Shown here piece after piece: positions 15,411-24,215 of a stretch of 64,000 nucleotides of DNA (position 1 is its first letter; each line of letters opens with the position of its first letter). Position numbers and translations under genes: made by a program. The stretch covers positions 149,428-213,427 of the forward strand of contig NZ_LFVY01000012.1 of assembly GCF_001050155.1 (NCBI RefSeq), written 5' to 3'. The notes under the pieces are model-generated. The model saw nothing but the letters and a program-made list of their open reading frames with translations, ran no database searches and was not told where the DNA came from. Source of the DNA: Nitratireductor soli (GTDB lineage Bacteria > Pseudomonadota > Alphaproteobacteria > Rhizobiales > Rhizobiaceae).

Positions 15411-16279
15411 CGCTGGCGCCTCAATCGTGGATCGAGCAGGTCGCGCAGGCCGTCGCCGAGCAGGTTCAGGCCGAGCACGGTGACGACGATGGCAAGGCCT
15501 GGAAAGATCGCCAGATGCGGCGCGACGATCATGCGCGTCTGCGCCTCGAACAGCATCCGCCCCCAGGAGGGCATGGGCGGCTGCGCGCCGAGGCCGAGAT
15601 AGGACAGGCCGGCCTCGGCAAGGATGCCCAGCGCGAACTGGATGGTGCCCTGGACGAGCAGCAATGCGGTGATGTTGGGCAGGATATGCTCGATGGTGAT
15701 CAGCGCCTTGCTCTTGCCGGCGGCGCGGGCGGCGAGGGTGAACTCGCGTGGCCAGATCGACAGCGCGCCGGCGCGCGCCACGCGGGCGAAGACCGGCACG
15801 TTGAAAATGCCGATGGCGATGATGGCGTTGAGCGCGCCGGGGCCGAAAATGGCCGTGATCATGATTGCCGAAAGCAGCGCCGGGAAGGCGAAGACCAGGT
15901 CGTTGAAGCGCATCAGCACCTCATCGACCAGCCCGCCACGCGCAGCCGCCCACGCGCCCAGCGGCACGCCGATCCCCATGCCGATGACGACGGCGACGAT
16001 GGCGACGGCGATCGAGTTGCGCGCGCCGATCATGATCATCGACAGGATGTCGCGGCCCAGATGGTCCGTGCCGAGGAGATGGCTCGACGACAGCCCTTTC
16101 AACCGGTCGGCGACAGTGAGGTTTGTGATGTCGTAGGGCGTCCAGAAGAAGGACAGAAGCGCCATGCCGGCAATCATGAGCGTGATGGCGCAGCCGATCA
16201 GGAAGGAGCGGTTGGCCAGGGCCAGCCGCAGGAAACGGCGTTCAGGCGCCGCGCCGGGCAGGGCGGGGTCGAGGCTCAT
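15407..16279 (-). CDS. Dipeptide-type ABC transporter permease (DppC-like)
   Basis: A 290-residue inner membrane permease. The ATG at 16279 overlaps the upstream permease stop by ATGA, so this start is preferred to longer open sequence. It has an N-terminal transmembrane helix (FLIGCAITLMIAGMALLSFF), the linker LLGTDHLGRDILSMIMIGAR typical of DppC, and the EAA-like coupling loop AARAAGKSKALITIEHILPN near residue 190. It pairs with the DppB-like permease to form the channel. Confidence 0.92.
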   Translation of the reverse strand: MSLDPALPGAAPERRFLRLALANRSFLIGCAITLMIAGMALLSFFWTPYDITNLTVADRLKGLSSSHLLGTDHLGRDILSMIMIGARNSIAVAIVAVVIGMGIGVPLGAWAAARGGLVDEVLMRFNDLVFAFPALLSAIMITAIFGPGALNAIIAIGIFNVPVFARVARAGALSIWPREFTLAARAAGKSKALITIEHILPNITALLLVQGTIQFALGILAEAGLSYLGLGAQPPMPSWGRMLFEAQTRMIVAPHLAIFPGLAIVVTVLGLNLLGDGLRDLLDPRLRRQR

Positions 16280-17223
16280 CGGCGTGTCCTCAGCCGCGGA
16301 TCGACGATGGCGTAGCCGATATCGACCAGAATGTTGACCAGGACAATGCTGGCGACGAGCAGCATCACCACGCCCTCGACGACGATCAGGTCGCGTTGCG
16401 TGATGGCCTGGAACACCAGGCGTCCGAGGCCTGGCAGATAGAACACGTTCTCGATGATGATCGTGCCGGCAAGCAGGAAGGAAAATTGCAGGCCAAGAAT
16501 GGTCAGCACCGGGATCAGCGCGTTGCGCAGCGCGTGATGCCACAGCACGATGCGCCGTGGCATGCCCTTGGCGCGCGCCGTGCGGATGTAATCCTCGCCG
16601 AGCACTTCCAGCATCGCCGAGCGCGTCACGCGGGCAAGAATCGCCGCCTGCGGCAGGGCGAGCGCCACGGCCGGCATGATCAGCGCCTTGATGGCCGGCC
16701 AGACGCCGGCGCCCCAGCCGGGAAATCCGCCCGCCGGCACCAGCCTCAACCAGACGGCGAACAGGTAGATCAACAGCAGCGCGAACCAGAAATTGGGGAT
16801 CGCCACGCCCACCTGCGCGACCCCCATGACCATGGTGTCGGCCGGCCTGCCGCGCCGCGCGGCGGCAAAGATGCCGACGGACAGGGCGATCACCGTCGAA
16901 AGGACAAGCGCCATGATGGCGAGCGGCAGCGAGACGAGCACCCGTTCGCCGATCAGGTCGATGACCGGCGAGGAATAGGTGTAGGAGCGGCCGAAATCGC
17001 CCACCGCCATGCCCGACACCCAGTCGAGATAGCGCAGCAGGATCGGCTGGTTGAGCCCCATCTGTTCACGCAGCGTGGCCAGCGCCTCGGGCTCGGCGTT
17101 CATGCCGAGCATCAGCAGCGCCGGATCGCCGGGCACGATTTCCAGCACGCAGAACACCACGGCCGACGCCACGATCAGCGTGACGAGGCCGATGGCGAGC
17201 CGCTTGGCGAGATAGGCGGTCAT
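16276..17223 (-). CDS. Dipeptide-type ABC transporter permease (DppB-like)
   Basis: A 315-residue permease with six predicted transmembrane helices. The N-terminus (YLAKRLAIGLVTLIVASAVV) and the following PGDPALLMLG, and the coupling loop RTARAKGMPRRIVLWHHALR near residue 220, are typical of DppB/OppB. It is the second gene of the operon, 45 bases after the binding-protein gene, and overlaps the DppC-like gene by four bases. Confidence 0.92.
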   Translation of the reverse strand: MTAYLAKRLAIGLVTLIVASAVVFCVLEIVPGDPALLMLGMNAEPEALATLREQMGLNQPILLRYLDWVSGMAVGDFGRSYTYSSPVIDLIGERVLVSLPLAIMALVLSTVIALSVGIFAAARRGRPADTMVMGVAQVGVAIPNFWFALLLIYLFAVWLRLVPAGGFPGWGAGVWPAIKALIMPAVALALPQAAILARVTRSAMLEVLGEDYIRTARAKGMPRRIVLWHHALRNALIPVLTILGLQFSFLLAGTIIIENVFYLPGLGRLVFQAITQRDLIVVEGVVMLLVASIVLVNILVDIGYAIVDPRLRTRR

Positions 17224-17268
17224 CGGCGCGATGGGTGTGCGCTGCGCATCTGGTACGAAGCCGCGCCG

Positions 17269-18750
17269 CTAGTCGGCCCACCGCACCTCGGTCAGGTCAT
17301 TGGCCTGGATCGGCGAGTTCTCCCACAGGCCCTGGAGCTGGGCGTCCCACACGCCGATCTTCGGTAATTGGAACAGGAAGCCGTTCACCGCGTCCTCGGC
17401 GATGATCTTCTGCGCCGTCTTGTACAGTTCGATGCGCTTGGCGGGATCAGCCGTCGCCTCGAGCGTGTTCATCACTTCCTTGAAGGCCGGGTTGTTGTAA
17501 TCGAAGTAGTAGTCGTCGCGCGCGTAGATGTTGATGTCGTTCGGCTCGGTGTGCGAGATGATCGTCAGGTCGAAATCCTTGTTCTTGAACACCTGTTCCA
17601 GCCATTGCGCCCATTCGACCGGGATGATCTCCAGATTGATGCCCACCTGGCGCAACTGCGAGGCGACCACTTCACCGCCCTGGCGCGCATAGGGTGGCGG
17701 CGGCAGCTTGAGCGTCGCCGTGAAGCCGTCCGGATAACCTGCCTCGGAAAGCAGCGCCTTGGCCTTTGCCGGATCGTAGGGATAGGTGCCGGTCAGATCG
17801 ACATAGGCCTCGTTGGCCGGCGAGAAATGCGTACCGATCGGCGTGCCGTAGCCCGAGCCGTTGCCGGCGACGATTTCGTCGCGGTTCAGCGCATGGGCGA
17901 TGGCCTGGCGCACCTTGATGTCGTTGAAGGGCTCTTTTCCGTTGTTGATCGACAGGAGGGTCTCGCCCTCCGTCGCGCCGATCTTGACGGTAAAGCGCGG
18001 GTCGCTCTCGATCTGCGCCAGCGCGTCGCCGGCGGGCATTTGCGGGAAGGCTTGCACGTCGCCCGATAAGAGCGCCGGAATGGCGGCGGCCGCGTCGGGG
18101 ATGATGCGGAACTCCGCCTTGTCCAGCCCGGCCGCGTTACCCCAATAGTCGGGATTCTTCGTCAGCTTCACCGCCGAGCCCTTGGCCCAGCTGTCGAATT
18201 TGAACGGCCCGGTGCCGATCGGATTTTCCTTGTTGGCATCGGCCGTCTCCGGCGCCACCATCACCGCGTCGCCCCAGCCCATATTGTAGAGGAAGGAGCC
18301 CTGCGGCGCTTTCAGCGTCACTTTGACCGTGGCCGGATCGACCACCTCGACCGTGTCGATGGCGGTGAAAAGCTGTTTTTGCGCATTGGTCGAATCCTCG
18401 GCGCGCGCCCGGTCGAGCGAGAATTTCACATCCTCCGCGTCGAAGGCGCTGCCGTCATGGAATGTGACGCCCTTGTGCAGCTTGAACGTATAGACCTTGC
18501 CGTCGTCGGAAACGTCCCAGCTTTCGGCCAGCGACGGCACCACCTCGCCATTGCGGCCGACGCGCGTCAGCCCCTGGAAGACATTGGCGTAGACGATCTC
18601 GTCGATGGCGGCTGCGGCACTTGCGGTCGGGTCGAGATGCGGCGGCTCTAAGACGACCCCGACGACCAGGTCGGTGCGTGCGGCGAAGACTGCGGTGCCC
18701 GTTGCCAGCAACAGCGCCGCACCACCGATGATGGACTTTATCGTTTTCAT
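17269..18750 (-). CDS. Dipeptide-type ABC transporter substrate-binding protein (SBP_bac_5)
   Basis: A 493-residue periplasmic protein. ATG at 18750 is preceded by GGGAGAGACC and starts a signal peptide (MKTIKSIIGGAALLLATGTA, cleavage near VFA). The mature part follows the family 5 pattern: DPTASAAAAIDEIVYANVFQ, LAESWDVSDDGKVYTFKLHK and GVTFHDGSAFDAEDVKFSLD, with a C-terminal VEWAQWLEQVFKNKDFDLTI. The ligand is unknown. The M20 amidohydrolase upstream on the same strand suggests a peptide or N-acyl amino acid. Confidence 0.92.
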   Translation of the reverse strand: MKTIKSIIGGAALLLATGTAVFAARTDLVVGVVLEPPHLDPTASAAAAIDEIVYANVFQGLTRVGRNGEVVPSLAESWDVSDDGKVYTFKLHKGVTFHDGSAFDAEDVKFSLDRARAEDSTNAQKQLFTAIDTVEVVDPATVKVTLKAPQGSFLYNMGWGDAVMVAPETADANKENPIGTGPFKFDSWAKGSAVKLTKNPDYWGNAAGLDKAEFRIIPDAAAAIPALLSGDVQAFPQMPAGDALAQIESDPRFTVKIGATEGETLLSINNGKEPFNDIKVRQAIAHALNRDEIVAGNGSGYGTPIGTHFSPANEAYVDLTGTYPYDPAKAKALLSEAGYPDGFTATLKLPPPPYARQGGEVVASQLRQVGINLEIIPVEWAQWLEQVFKNKDFDLTIISHTEPNDINIYARDDYYFDYNNPAFKEVMNTLEATADPAKRIELYKTAQKIIAEDAVNGFLFQLPKIGVWDAQLQGLWENSPIQANDLTEVRWAD

Positions 18751-18822
18751 TGGTCTCTCCCGGGAAGCCTCCGATTTCGGAGGATTGAAGCGCGATTTCT
18801 CGCCTGAGTAAATCATTCGTCT

Positions 18823-18928
18823 TTAGCATTTTGCAGTCAGGTGGTTTCACCTGACGTCCGCACAAATGCGGAAACTTAGCATTTTGCAGTCAGGTGGTTT
18901 CACCTGACGTCCGCACAAATGCGGAAAA
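18823..18928. repeat. Tandem 53-base half copies of dispersed repeat family 1
   Basis: Two essentially identical units start at 18823 and 18876, each beginning ttagcattttgcagtcaggt. Each holds a perfect stem GTCAGGTG-gttt-CACCTGAC and a stem CCGCA-caaa-TGCGG. Only the second module of the full element is present. They fill the space between the M20 gene and the binding-protein gene, where an operon terminator or attenuator would lie. Confidence 0.85.
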
Positions 18929-18946
18929 CAAGAAGATGGACCCGGT

Positions 18947-20230
18947 TCAGCCGGGCGGACTGGCTCCGCGCAAAAGCGCATCCAGGCTCATCGCCATGAC
19001 GGTCGCCGACTGAACCATATCCTCGATGCCGATCCACTCGTCGGGCTGGTGCGCCAGGTCGAGAATGCCCGGTCCGTAGGCGACGCAATCGTGCAGATGG
19101 CCGATGCGGGCAATGTGCTTCTGGTCGTAGGTGCCGGGCGAGATGATGTATTCCGGCTCCTTGCCGAACACTTCGCGGATACCGGCGGCGATGGCCGTCG
19201 GCACCGGTGCATCGCGCTCGGTCATCAGCGGCAGGACCTCCATCAGGTCGCGCAGGGCGTAGTCGAACTTCGGCCGTTCCCGCTTCAGCCGCTCGAGAAT
19301 GGCGACGACCTCGCCCTTTACCTCGGCCAGATCCTCCTCGATCAGGAAGCGCCGGTCGAGCACGAGGCGGCAGGAATCGGCGACATTGGGCGCCGGCAGG
19401 CCAGGAAAGAAATCCTCGGTCTGGCCGCCATGCACGGAGTTGAGGTTGAGCGTCGAGCGCCTTGCGCCTTCCGGCACCACCGGCATCTGCGTCTGCTTGC
19501 GGTCGAGCGCCGGGAACAGCTCTTCCTCGAAGGCGGTGAGCACCGCCCCCATGTGGCGGATCGCCGAATCGCCGAGGAACGGCATCGCCCCATGGGCGAT
19601 CGCCCCATGCGTCTCGATCTCCGCCCACCAGACGCCGCGATGACCAAGGCAGATGCGGTCCTTGTTGAGCGGTTCGGGTATGATGACGTGATCGACACGC
19701 GGCTTCGAGAAGAAGCCCTGGCGCGCCAGGTAGGCGACGCCGCCGAAACCGCCCGATTCCTCGTCCGCCGTGCCGGAAATCTCGATGGCGCCCGGATAAT
19801 CGGGATAGACCTCGATGAACGCCTCGGCTGCGATGATCGAGGCGGCAAGCCCGCCCTTCATGTCGCAGGCGCCACGGCCGAAAACCTTGCCGTCGCGGAC
19901 GATTCCGGCAAACGGATCGACCGTCCAGCCTTCGCCGGCCTCCACCACATCGATGTGCGAGTTGAAATGCACCGTTGCGCCGGGACCGCGCCCCTCGCGC
20001 CGTGCCACCATATTGGCGCGCGGATAGCGTTCCGAATCGCCGGGCGTGCCGGTGCCGCGGATCAGCTGTGTGGCGAAGCCGTGTCGCTTCAGCCTTGCGG
20101 CGATATACTCGGCACAAGGCGTATAGGCTTCGCCCGGCGGGTTCACGGTCGGGAAGCGGATGAGATCGGCGGTGAGGGCGACGAGGTCTTCGACGCGGCC
20201 GCGAACGGCTCGTGCAAGCTGGTCATTCAT
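18947..20230 (-). CDS. M20 family metallo-amidohydrolase (ArgE/DapE/acylase-type)
   Basis: A 427-residue zinc peptidase/deacylase. ATG at 20230 is preferred over the frame open to 20320. Metal-binding and catalytic motifs are in order: VHFNSHIDVVEAG (H and D), GRGACDMKGG (bridging Asp) and ADEESGGFGG (catalytic Glu), with EPLNKD and a late HQPDEWIGIED. This is the ArgE/DapE arrangement. It lies directly upstream of the dipeptide ABC operon on the same strand, separated by the tandem repeats. It probably hydrolyses an imported acylated amino acid or peptide; the exact substrate is not known. Confidence 0.85.
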   Translation of the reverse strand: MNDQLARAVRGRVEDLVALTADLIRFPTVNPPGEAYTPCAEYIAARLKRHGFATQLIRGTGTPGDSERYPRANMVARREGRGPGATVHFNSHIDVVEAGEGWTVDPFAGIVRDGKVFGRGACDMKGGLAASIIAAEAFIEVYPDYPGAIEISGTADEESGGFGGVAYLARQGFFSKPRVDHVIIPEPLNKDRICLGHRGVWWAEIETHGAIAHGAMPFLGDSAIRHMGAVLTAFEEELFPALDRKQTQMPVVPEGARRSTLNLNSVHGGQTEDFFPGLPAPNVADSCRLVLDRRFLIEEDLAEVKGEVVAILERLKRERPKFDYALRDLMEVLPLMTERDAPVPTAIAAGIREVFGKEPEYIISPGTYDQKHIARIGHLHDCVAYGPGILDLAHQPDEWIGIEDMVQSATVMAMSLDALLRGASPPG

Positions 20231-20416
20231 GGCATGCAATAGAGCGGGCGGCGGGCCGCTTTGCAAGATCGTCAACACGCGATTGTGAGTGTGCCAAACT
20301 TGCACCACTAGCCGGAGCATAGTTCACTGAGCACTGTTCATTTTAGGTTTTGTTATGATTTTCTCGTAACTTGAGTGGTGCGAGACGCAGATTCACCGAC
20401 AGAGCGGGGGGCGCTC

Positions 20417-20848
20417 ATGAAAAGCTTTTTTTACGCCTTGGCGGTTGCCGGCTTGCTCTTGGCGGGCGGCGCTGCTGAAAGCGCGGCTGCCAACCTGGTT
20501 GCCCGGGTCAGTCTTTCCAAGCAGACGATGACGGTCACGCATCAAGGGCGCGTCCTGCATCGCTGGCGTGTTTCCACGGCGCGCCGCGGTTACGTGACGC
20601 CACGCGGCCAGTGGCGGCCCAAGCGCATGCATCGCATGTGGTACTCGCGCAAATACGACATGTCGCCGATGCCCTATTCGATCTTCTACCATGGCGGTTA
20701 TGCGATCCACGGCACCAACGCCGTATCCAGGCTTGGCCGTCCGGCCTCGCATGGCTGCGTGCGGCTCGACACGGCCAACGCCGCGCGGCTTTATGCGCTG
20801 GTCCGCAAGATCGGCCCCGGCAACACGCGAATCATCGTCACGGATTGA
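20417..20848 (+). CDS. L,D-transpeptidase (YkuD/ErfK family)
   Basis: A 143-residue secreted protein. ATG at 20417 begins a signal peptide (MKSFFYALAVAGLLLAGGAA). The catalytic YkuD signature is complete: YAIHGTNAVSRLG followed by ASHGCVRLDTANA, with the nucleophile cysteine in SHGCVR near residue 112. Such enzymes cross-link peptidoglycan through 3-3 bonds or attach lipoproteins. It is divergent from the M20 gene and convergent with lpxXL. The short length, a catalytic domain with little else, is normal for rhizobial single-domain members. Confidence 0.9.
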   Translation: MKSFFYALAVAGLLLAGGAAESAAANLVARVSLSKQTMTVTHQGRVLHRWRVSTARRGYVTPRGQWRPKRMHRMWYSRKYDMSPMPYSIFYHGGYAIHGTNAVSRLGRPASHGCVRLDTANAARLYALVRKIGPGNTRIIVTD

Positions 20849-20863
20849 ACGTCGGGACGCAGG

Positions 20864-21784
20864 CTACATCGCCCAGCGCTTGTGGAACCACATCCATTGG
20901 CCGGGGTCCTCGCGAACCCAGCCCTCGACGATGTCGTTCAGCATTTGCGCGCTCGCCGCGATGTCGATCGCGCCGCCCTCATTGCGCGGCAGGGTGATCT
21001 TGTCCTGGACCTCGAGCCGGTAGCGGCCGCCGGGCAGGCGGATGCAGCGCGCCGGATAGACATCGCACTCATACTGGCGCGCCAGCTTCGGCAGAAGCGG
21101 ATTGGTCAGGCATTGGCGGCCGAAGAACCGCGTGCGCACGCCTTTCTGGAACTTCTGGTCGACCAGCACCCCGACATTGCCGCCATCGTCGAGCACGCGC
21201 GCCAATTGCAGCGCGGCCCCCGCCTGCGAGGGCACCAGGCCGCCCATCGCCCCACGCCGTGTCCGCAGGATGTAGTCGGCGACATACGGATTGTTGGGCG
21301 GGCGGAACAGCGAGGTGGTGGCCAGATCGAATTTCGATGCGGCGATCGGCAAAAACTCGAAATTGCCCAGATGCGCGGTGAAGAAGATGTGCGGTGTGCC
21401 TTTCTCCTCGCGCAGCCGCAGGAACACGTCGCGCCCCGACACTTCGACACGCCCCGGCGTGTCGCTCTCAGGGTCGAAGTCGAACAATTTGTCGAGGAAG
21501 ACATATTCGGCGGCGAGCCGCGCCATGTTCGCCCACATGTCCGAGGCGATGGCCTCGATCTCGGCCTCCGATTTTTCCGGATAGGCGTGGCGCAGATTGC
21601 TGACGGCAAGCCTGTGCCGGCCGACCCATGGGCCGGCCTTCCGCGCGACCGTTTCGGCCAGATCGAGCGCCTTTTCCGGCGGCAGCTGGCGCAACAGGGT
21701 CAGGACGGCGATGACGAGCTTGCCGGTCAGCCAGTATTCGGCGGCTTTCAGCCGCCTGGCGAAACGAATGAGAAAGCGCTGCAT
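20864..21784 (-). CDS. lpxXL: Lipid A very-long-chain acyltransferase (LpxL/HtrB family)
   Basis: A 306-residue membrane-associated acyltransferase. The start at 21784 lies eight bases after the dehydrogenase gene. The lysophospholipid acyltransferase motif HLGNFE (in FFTAHLGNFEFLPIA near residue 145) carries the catalytic H and E, and GGLVPSQAGAALQLARVLDD and VLVDQKFQKGVRTRFFG follow. Location at the end of the acpXL cluster indicates LpxXL, which moves the C28-type hydroxy acid from AcpXL to lipid A. The open frame extends upstream to 22543, but that is a shadow of the dehydrogenase gene and not a fusion. Confidence 0.9.
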   Translation of the reverse strand: MQRFLIRFARRLKAAEYWLTGKLVIAVLTLLRQLPPEKALDLAETVARKAGPWVGRHRLAVSNLRHAYPEKSEAEIEAIASDMWANMARLAAEYVFLDKLFDFDPESDTPGRVEVSGRDVFLRLREEKGTPHIFFTAHLGNFEFLPIAASKFDLATTSLFRPPNNPYVADYILRTRRGAMGGLVPSQAGAALQLARVLDDGGNVGVLVDQKFQKGVRTRFFGRQCLTNPLLPKLARQYECDVYPARCIRLPGGRYRLEVQDKITLPRNEGGAIDIAASAQMLNDIVEGWVREDPGQWMWFHKRWAM

Positions 21785-21792
21785 CGCGCCGG

Positions 21793-22821
21793 TCAGCCGA
21801 CGCGCAGGATGATCTTGCCGAACACGTCGCGGCCTTCCATGCGCGCCAGCGCCGTGTCGATGGCGTCGAACTCGACCACCGTGTCGATGACCGGCGAGAC
21901 GAGGCCCGCCGCCATCTTCTGCATCGCGTCGGCCATGTTTTCCATGCGGCAGCCGAACGAACCGATGAGCCGCAATTGCTGCTGGAAAAGCTGCATCAGG
22001 TTCATGCTGGTCGAGACGCCGGAGGTCGAGCCGCAGGTGACGAGCCGCCCGCCGCGTTTCAGAGACAGCATCGAACCGGCCCAGGTGTCGGCGCCCACGT
22101 GCTCGAACACCACATCGACGCCACGCTTTTTGGTCAGCTTGCGCACCACGCCTTCGAAGCGGTCCTCGCGATAGTTGATGACGTGGTCGGCGCCGAGCGC
22201 CCTGGCTTTGTCGATCTTGTCGTTGGAGCCGACCGTGGTGATGACGGTGCAGCCCATCCGCTTGGCAAGCTGGATCGCCGCCGAGCCGATGCCCGAGCCG
22301 CCGGCCTGCACGAGGATCGTCTCGCCGGGTTCGAGCTTCGCATTGTCGAACAGCATGTGTTCGACCGTGCCGAAGGTGACGGGCGCCACCGCCGCGCCGA
22401 TTTCGTCGACACCGGGCGGGGCCGGCACCAGAAGGCGCGCCGGCAGGTTGATCTTTTCCTGGGCGAAGCCGTCGAGATGGAAGCCATGCACGCCGGAGAC
22501 ATGTTCGCACAGATTGTCGCGGCCCTCGCGGCAGGGGCGGCAAAGTCCGCAGGTGCGCGCGCCATAGATCGACACGAGCTGGCCGGGCAGGAGGTTGCCG
22601 ACGCCCGCGCCGACGGCCTCCACTTCGCCGGAAGCCTCCGCCCCGACGACCAGCGGCATTTTCCGCTTGGCGAACGCCATGCCGCGCCAGCCCCAGACAT
22701 CGATATGGTTGAGCGCGACGGCGCGGATCTTCACCGTCACCTCGCCCTGGCCGGGCGGCGGCGGAGAAGGGAGATCGACGGTTTCAAGCTGGCGATCCGC
22801 GACGAGTTGCAATGCGCGCAT
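21793..22821 (-). CDS. Zinc-binding medium-chain dehydrogenase of the VLCFA lipid A cluster
   Basis: A 342-residue alcohol dehydrogenase-like protein starting at ATG 22821. It has the structural zinc site ARTCGLCRPCREGRDNLCEH (Cys4 near residues 96-110) and the nucleotide-binding sequence VQAGGSGIGSAAIQLAKRMG near residue 165. It corresponds by position to the adh2XL gene found between fabF1XL and lpxXL in rhizobia, with a proposed role in making the 27-hydroxyoctacosanoate chain; the precise reaction is not established. It is followed by lpxXL after eight bases. Confidence 0.87.
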   Translation of the reverse strand: MRALQLVADRQLETVDLPSPPPPGQGEVTVKIRAVALNHIDVWGWRGMAFAKRKMPLVVGAEASGEVEAVGAGVGNLLPGQLVSIYGARTCGLCRPCREGRDNLCEHVSGVHGFHLDGFAQEKINLPARLLVPAPPGVDEIGAAVAPVTFGTVEHMLFDNAKLEPGETILVQAGGSGIGSAAIQLAKRMGCTVITTVGSNDKIDKARALGADHVINYREDRFEGVVRKLTKKRGVDVVFEHVGADTWAGSMLSLKRGGRLVTCGSTSGVSTSMNLMQLFQQQLRLIGSFGCRMENMADAMQKMAAGLVSPVIDTVVEFDAIDTALARMEGRDVFGKIILRVG

Positions 22822-22856
22822 GGGTTCAGGTTCCGTCAAGAGTGCGTTGTAGTTGG

Positions 22857-22902
22857 TGAATGGTGAATGGTGAGAATCTTGTCTTTCCATTCACCATTCA
22901 CG
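22857..22902. repeat. Short inverted repeat between adh and fabF1
   Basis: gtgaatggtgaatgg and tccattcaccattcac face each other with a 15-base loop. It lies in the 86-base gap between the dehydrogenase gene and the fabF1XL-like gene. Confidence 0.5.
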
Positions 22903-22907
22903 CTCTT

Positions 22908-24176
22908 TCATTCCGGTTCGCGCGCCATGACAAGGCAGGTGTTCTGGCCGCCAAAGCCGAAGGAATTCGACAGAACGGTGGAAACCTGCGCCTCGCGCTT
23001 CACATTCGGCACCACATCGAGCTCGATCGCCGGGTCCGGCGTGTCGTAATTGATCGTCGGCGGAAGGATGCCTTCGCGCATGGTCATCAGCGAGAAGACG
23101 GCTTCCACGGCGCCCGCCGCCGACAGCGTGTGGCCGATCATCGACTTGTTCGACGAGACCGGCACATCCTTGATCCGCTCGCCGAACACGGTCGACAGCG
23201 ACAGATGTTCCATCTTGTCGTTTTCCGGCGTCGAGGTGCCGTGCGCGTTGATGTAGTCGATCTCGCCTTCGGCCATGCCGGCATCCGACAGCGCGGCCCT
23301 GACGGCGGCGATGGCTGGCGAACCGTCAGGTTTGGAGCGGGTGCGGTGGAAATCGTCCGATTTCTCGCCGCAGCCGCGCATGATGCCCAAAATCTCGGCG
23401 CCGCGGGCCAGCGCGCTTTCCAGCGATTCCAGCACCAGCGCGCCGGCGCCCTCGGCCAGGACGAAGCCGCTGCGGTCCTTGGAGAAGGGGCGCGAGGCTT
23501 TTTCCGGCACGTCGTTGTGCGTCGTCAGCGCCGAAAGCAGCGAAAAGCGGATCAGTGCCTCCGCCGTTGCCGAGCCGTCGGCGCCGATGGCCAGCGCCCG
23601 GTCGCATTCGCCGCGGCGGATCGCCTCGATGCCGAGCTGGATCGCCGTCGCGCCCGAGGCGCACGCCGTCGACAGCGTGATCGGCAGGCCACGCGTGCCG
23701 TATTGCTCGGCCAGCCGGTCGGCGATGGTGGCGAACTGGCTTTCGTCGAACATCCGCATGGCGTGCGCCGTGCGCGCCGCCTCGATCAGGCTCTTGTTGC
23801 CATTATGGTCGCGCGCGCCGGCATAGAGCGACAGGCGATGCCGCCAGTCCAGCTCGACGGGCGGAGCTGCCAGAAACAGCGGTCCGGCGAAATCGTCCGC
23901 CGGCAGGCCCGATTGCCCGACCGCTTCGGCGGCGGCCAGATTGGCAAGCTCGAAGGTCAGCGCGCTGGCGCCGTCATTGCTCGACGGCAGGAAATCGACC
24001 GTGCCGGCAATGGTCGTCGCCAGGTGATCGACGGGAAAGCGCGTGATCGGGTGAATGCCGGAGCGGCCACCAATCAGCGCGTTCCAATTGTCCTCGCGGC
24101 CCTGGCCGAGCGATGTGACGACGCCCATGCCGGTGACGGCCACAACGGGTCTTGCAAAACTGTCGGTCGTTTTCAC
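22908..24176 (-). CDS. fabF1XL: Beta-ketoacyl-ACP synthase of the AcpXL cluster (FabF1-like, catalytic)
   Basis: A 422-residue ketosynthase II-type enzyme that extends acyl chains on the dedicated carrier AcpXL. The active-site triad is complete: Cys172 in LSTACASGATAI, His312 in NAHGTSTPEN and His349 in SNKSMIGHTLS, with Lys344 conserved. The start is GTG at 24176. It lies 39 bases downstream of the fabF2-like gene, which lacks the cysteine, so the two may act as a heterodimer. Gene order acpXL-fabF2-fabF1-adh-lpxXL matches the rhizobial VLCFA locus. Confidence 0.9.
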   Translation of the reverse strand: MKTTDSFARPVVAVTGMGVVTSLGQGREDNWNALIGGRSGIHPITRFPVDHLATTIAGTVDFLPSSNDGASALTFELANLAAAEAVGQSGLPADDFAGPLFLAAPPVELDWRHRLSLYAGARDHNGNKSLIEAARTAHAMRMFDESQFATIADRLAEQYGTRGLPITLSTACASGATAIQLGIEAIRRGECDRALAIGADGSATAEALIRFSLLSALTTHNDVPEKASRPFSKDRSGFVLAEGAGALVLESLESALARGAEILGIMRGCGEKSDDFHRTRSKPDGSPAIAAVRAALSDAGMAEGEIDYINAHGTSTPENDKMEHLSLSTVFGERIKDVPVSSNKSMIGHTLSAAGAVEAVFSLMTMREGILPPTINYDTPDPAIELDVVPNVKREAQVSTVLSNSFGFGGQNTCLVMAREPE

Positions 24177-24215
24177 CAGATCGATCTCTTATCCTGCGGG
24201 CCAGAAGGCAACGGC

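Noticed and set aside
18947..20230. M20 gene as the missing ectoine deacetylase
   Set aside because: It is 35 kb away and next to a dipeptide ABC operon; the M20 gene at 58138 is directly behind doeA and a better candidate.
20864..22543. Apparent 559-residue fusion ahead of lpxXL
   Set aside because: The N-terminal part is out-of-frame translation of the zinc dehydrogenase gene; lpxXL has its own ATG at 21784 of normal length.
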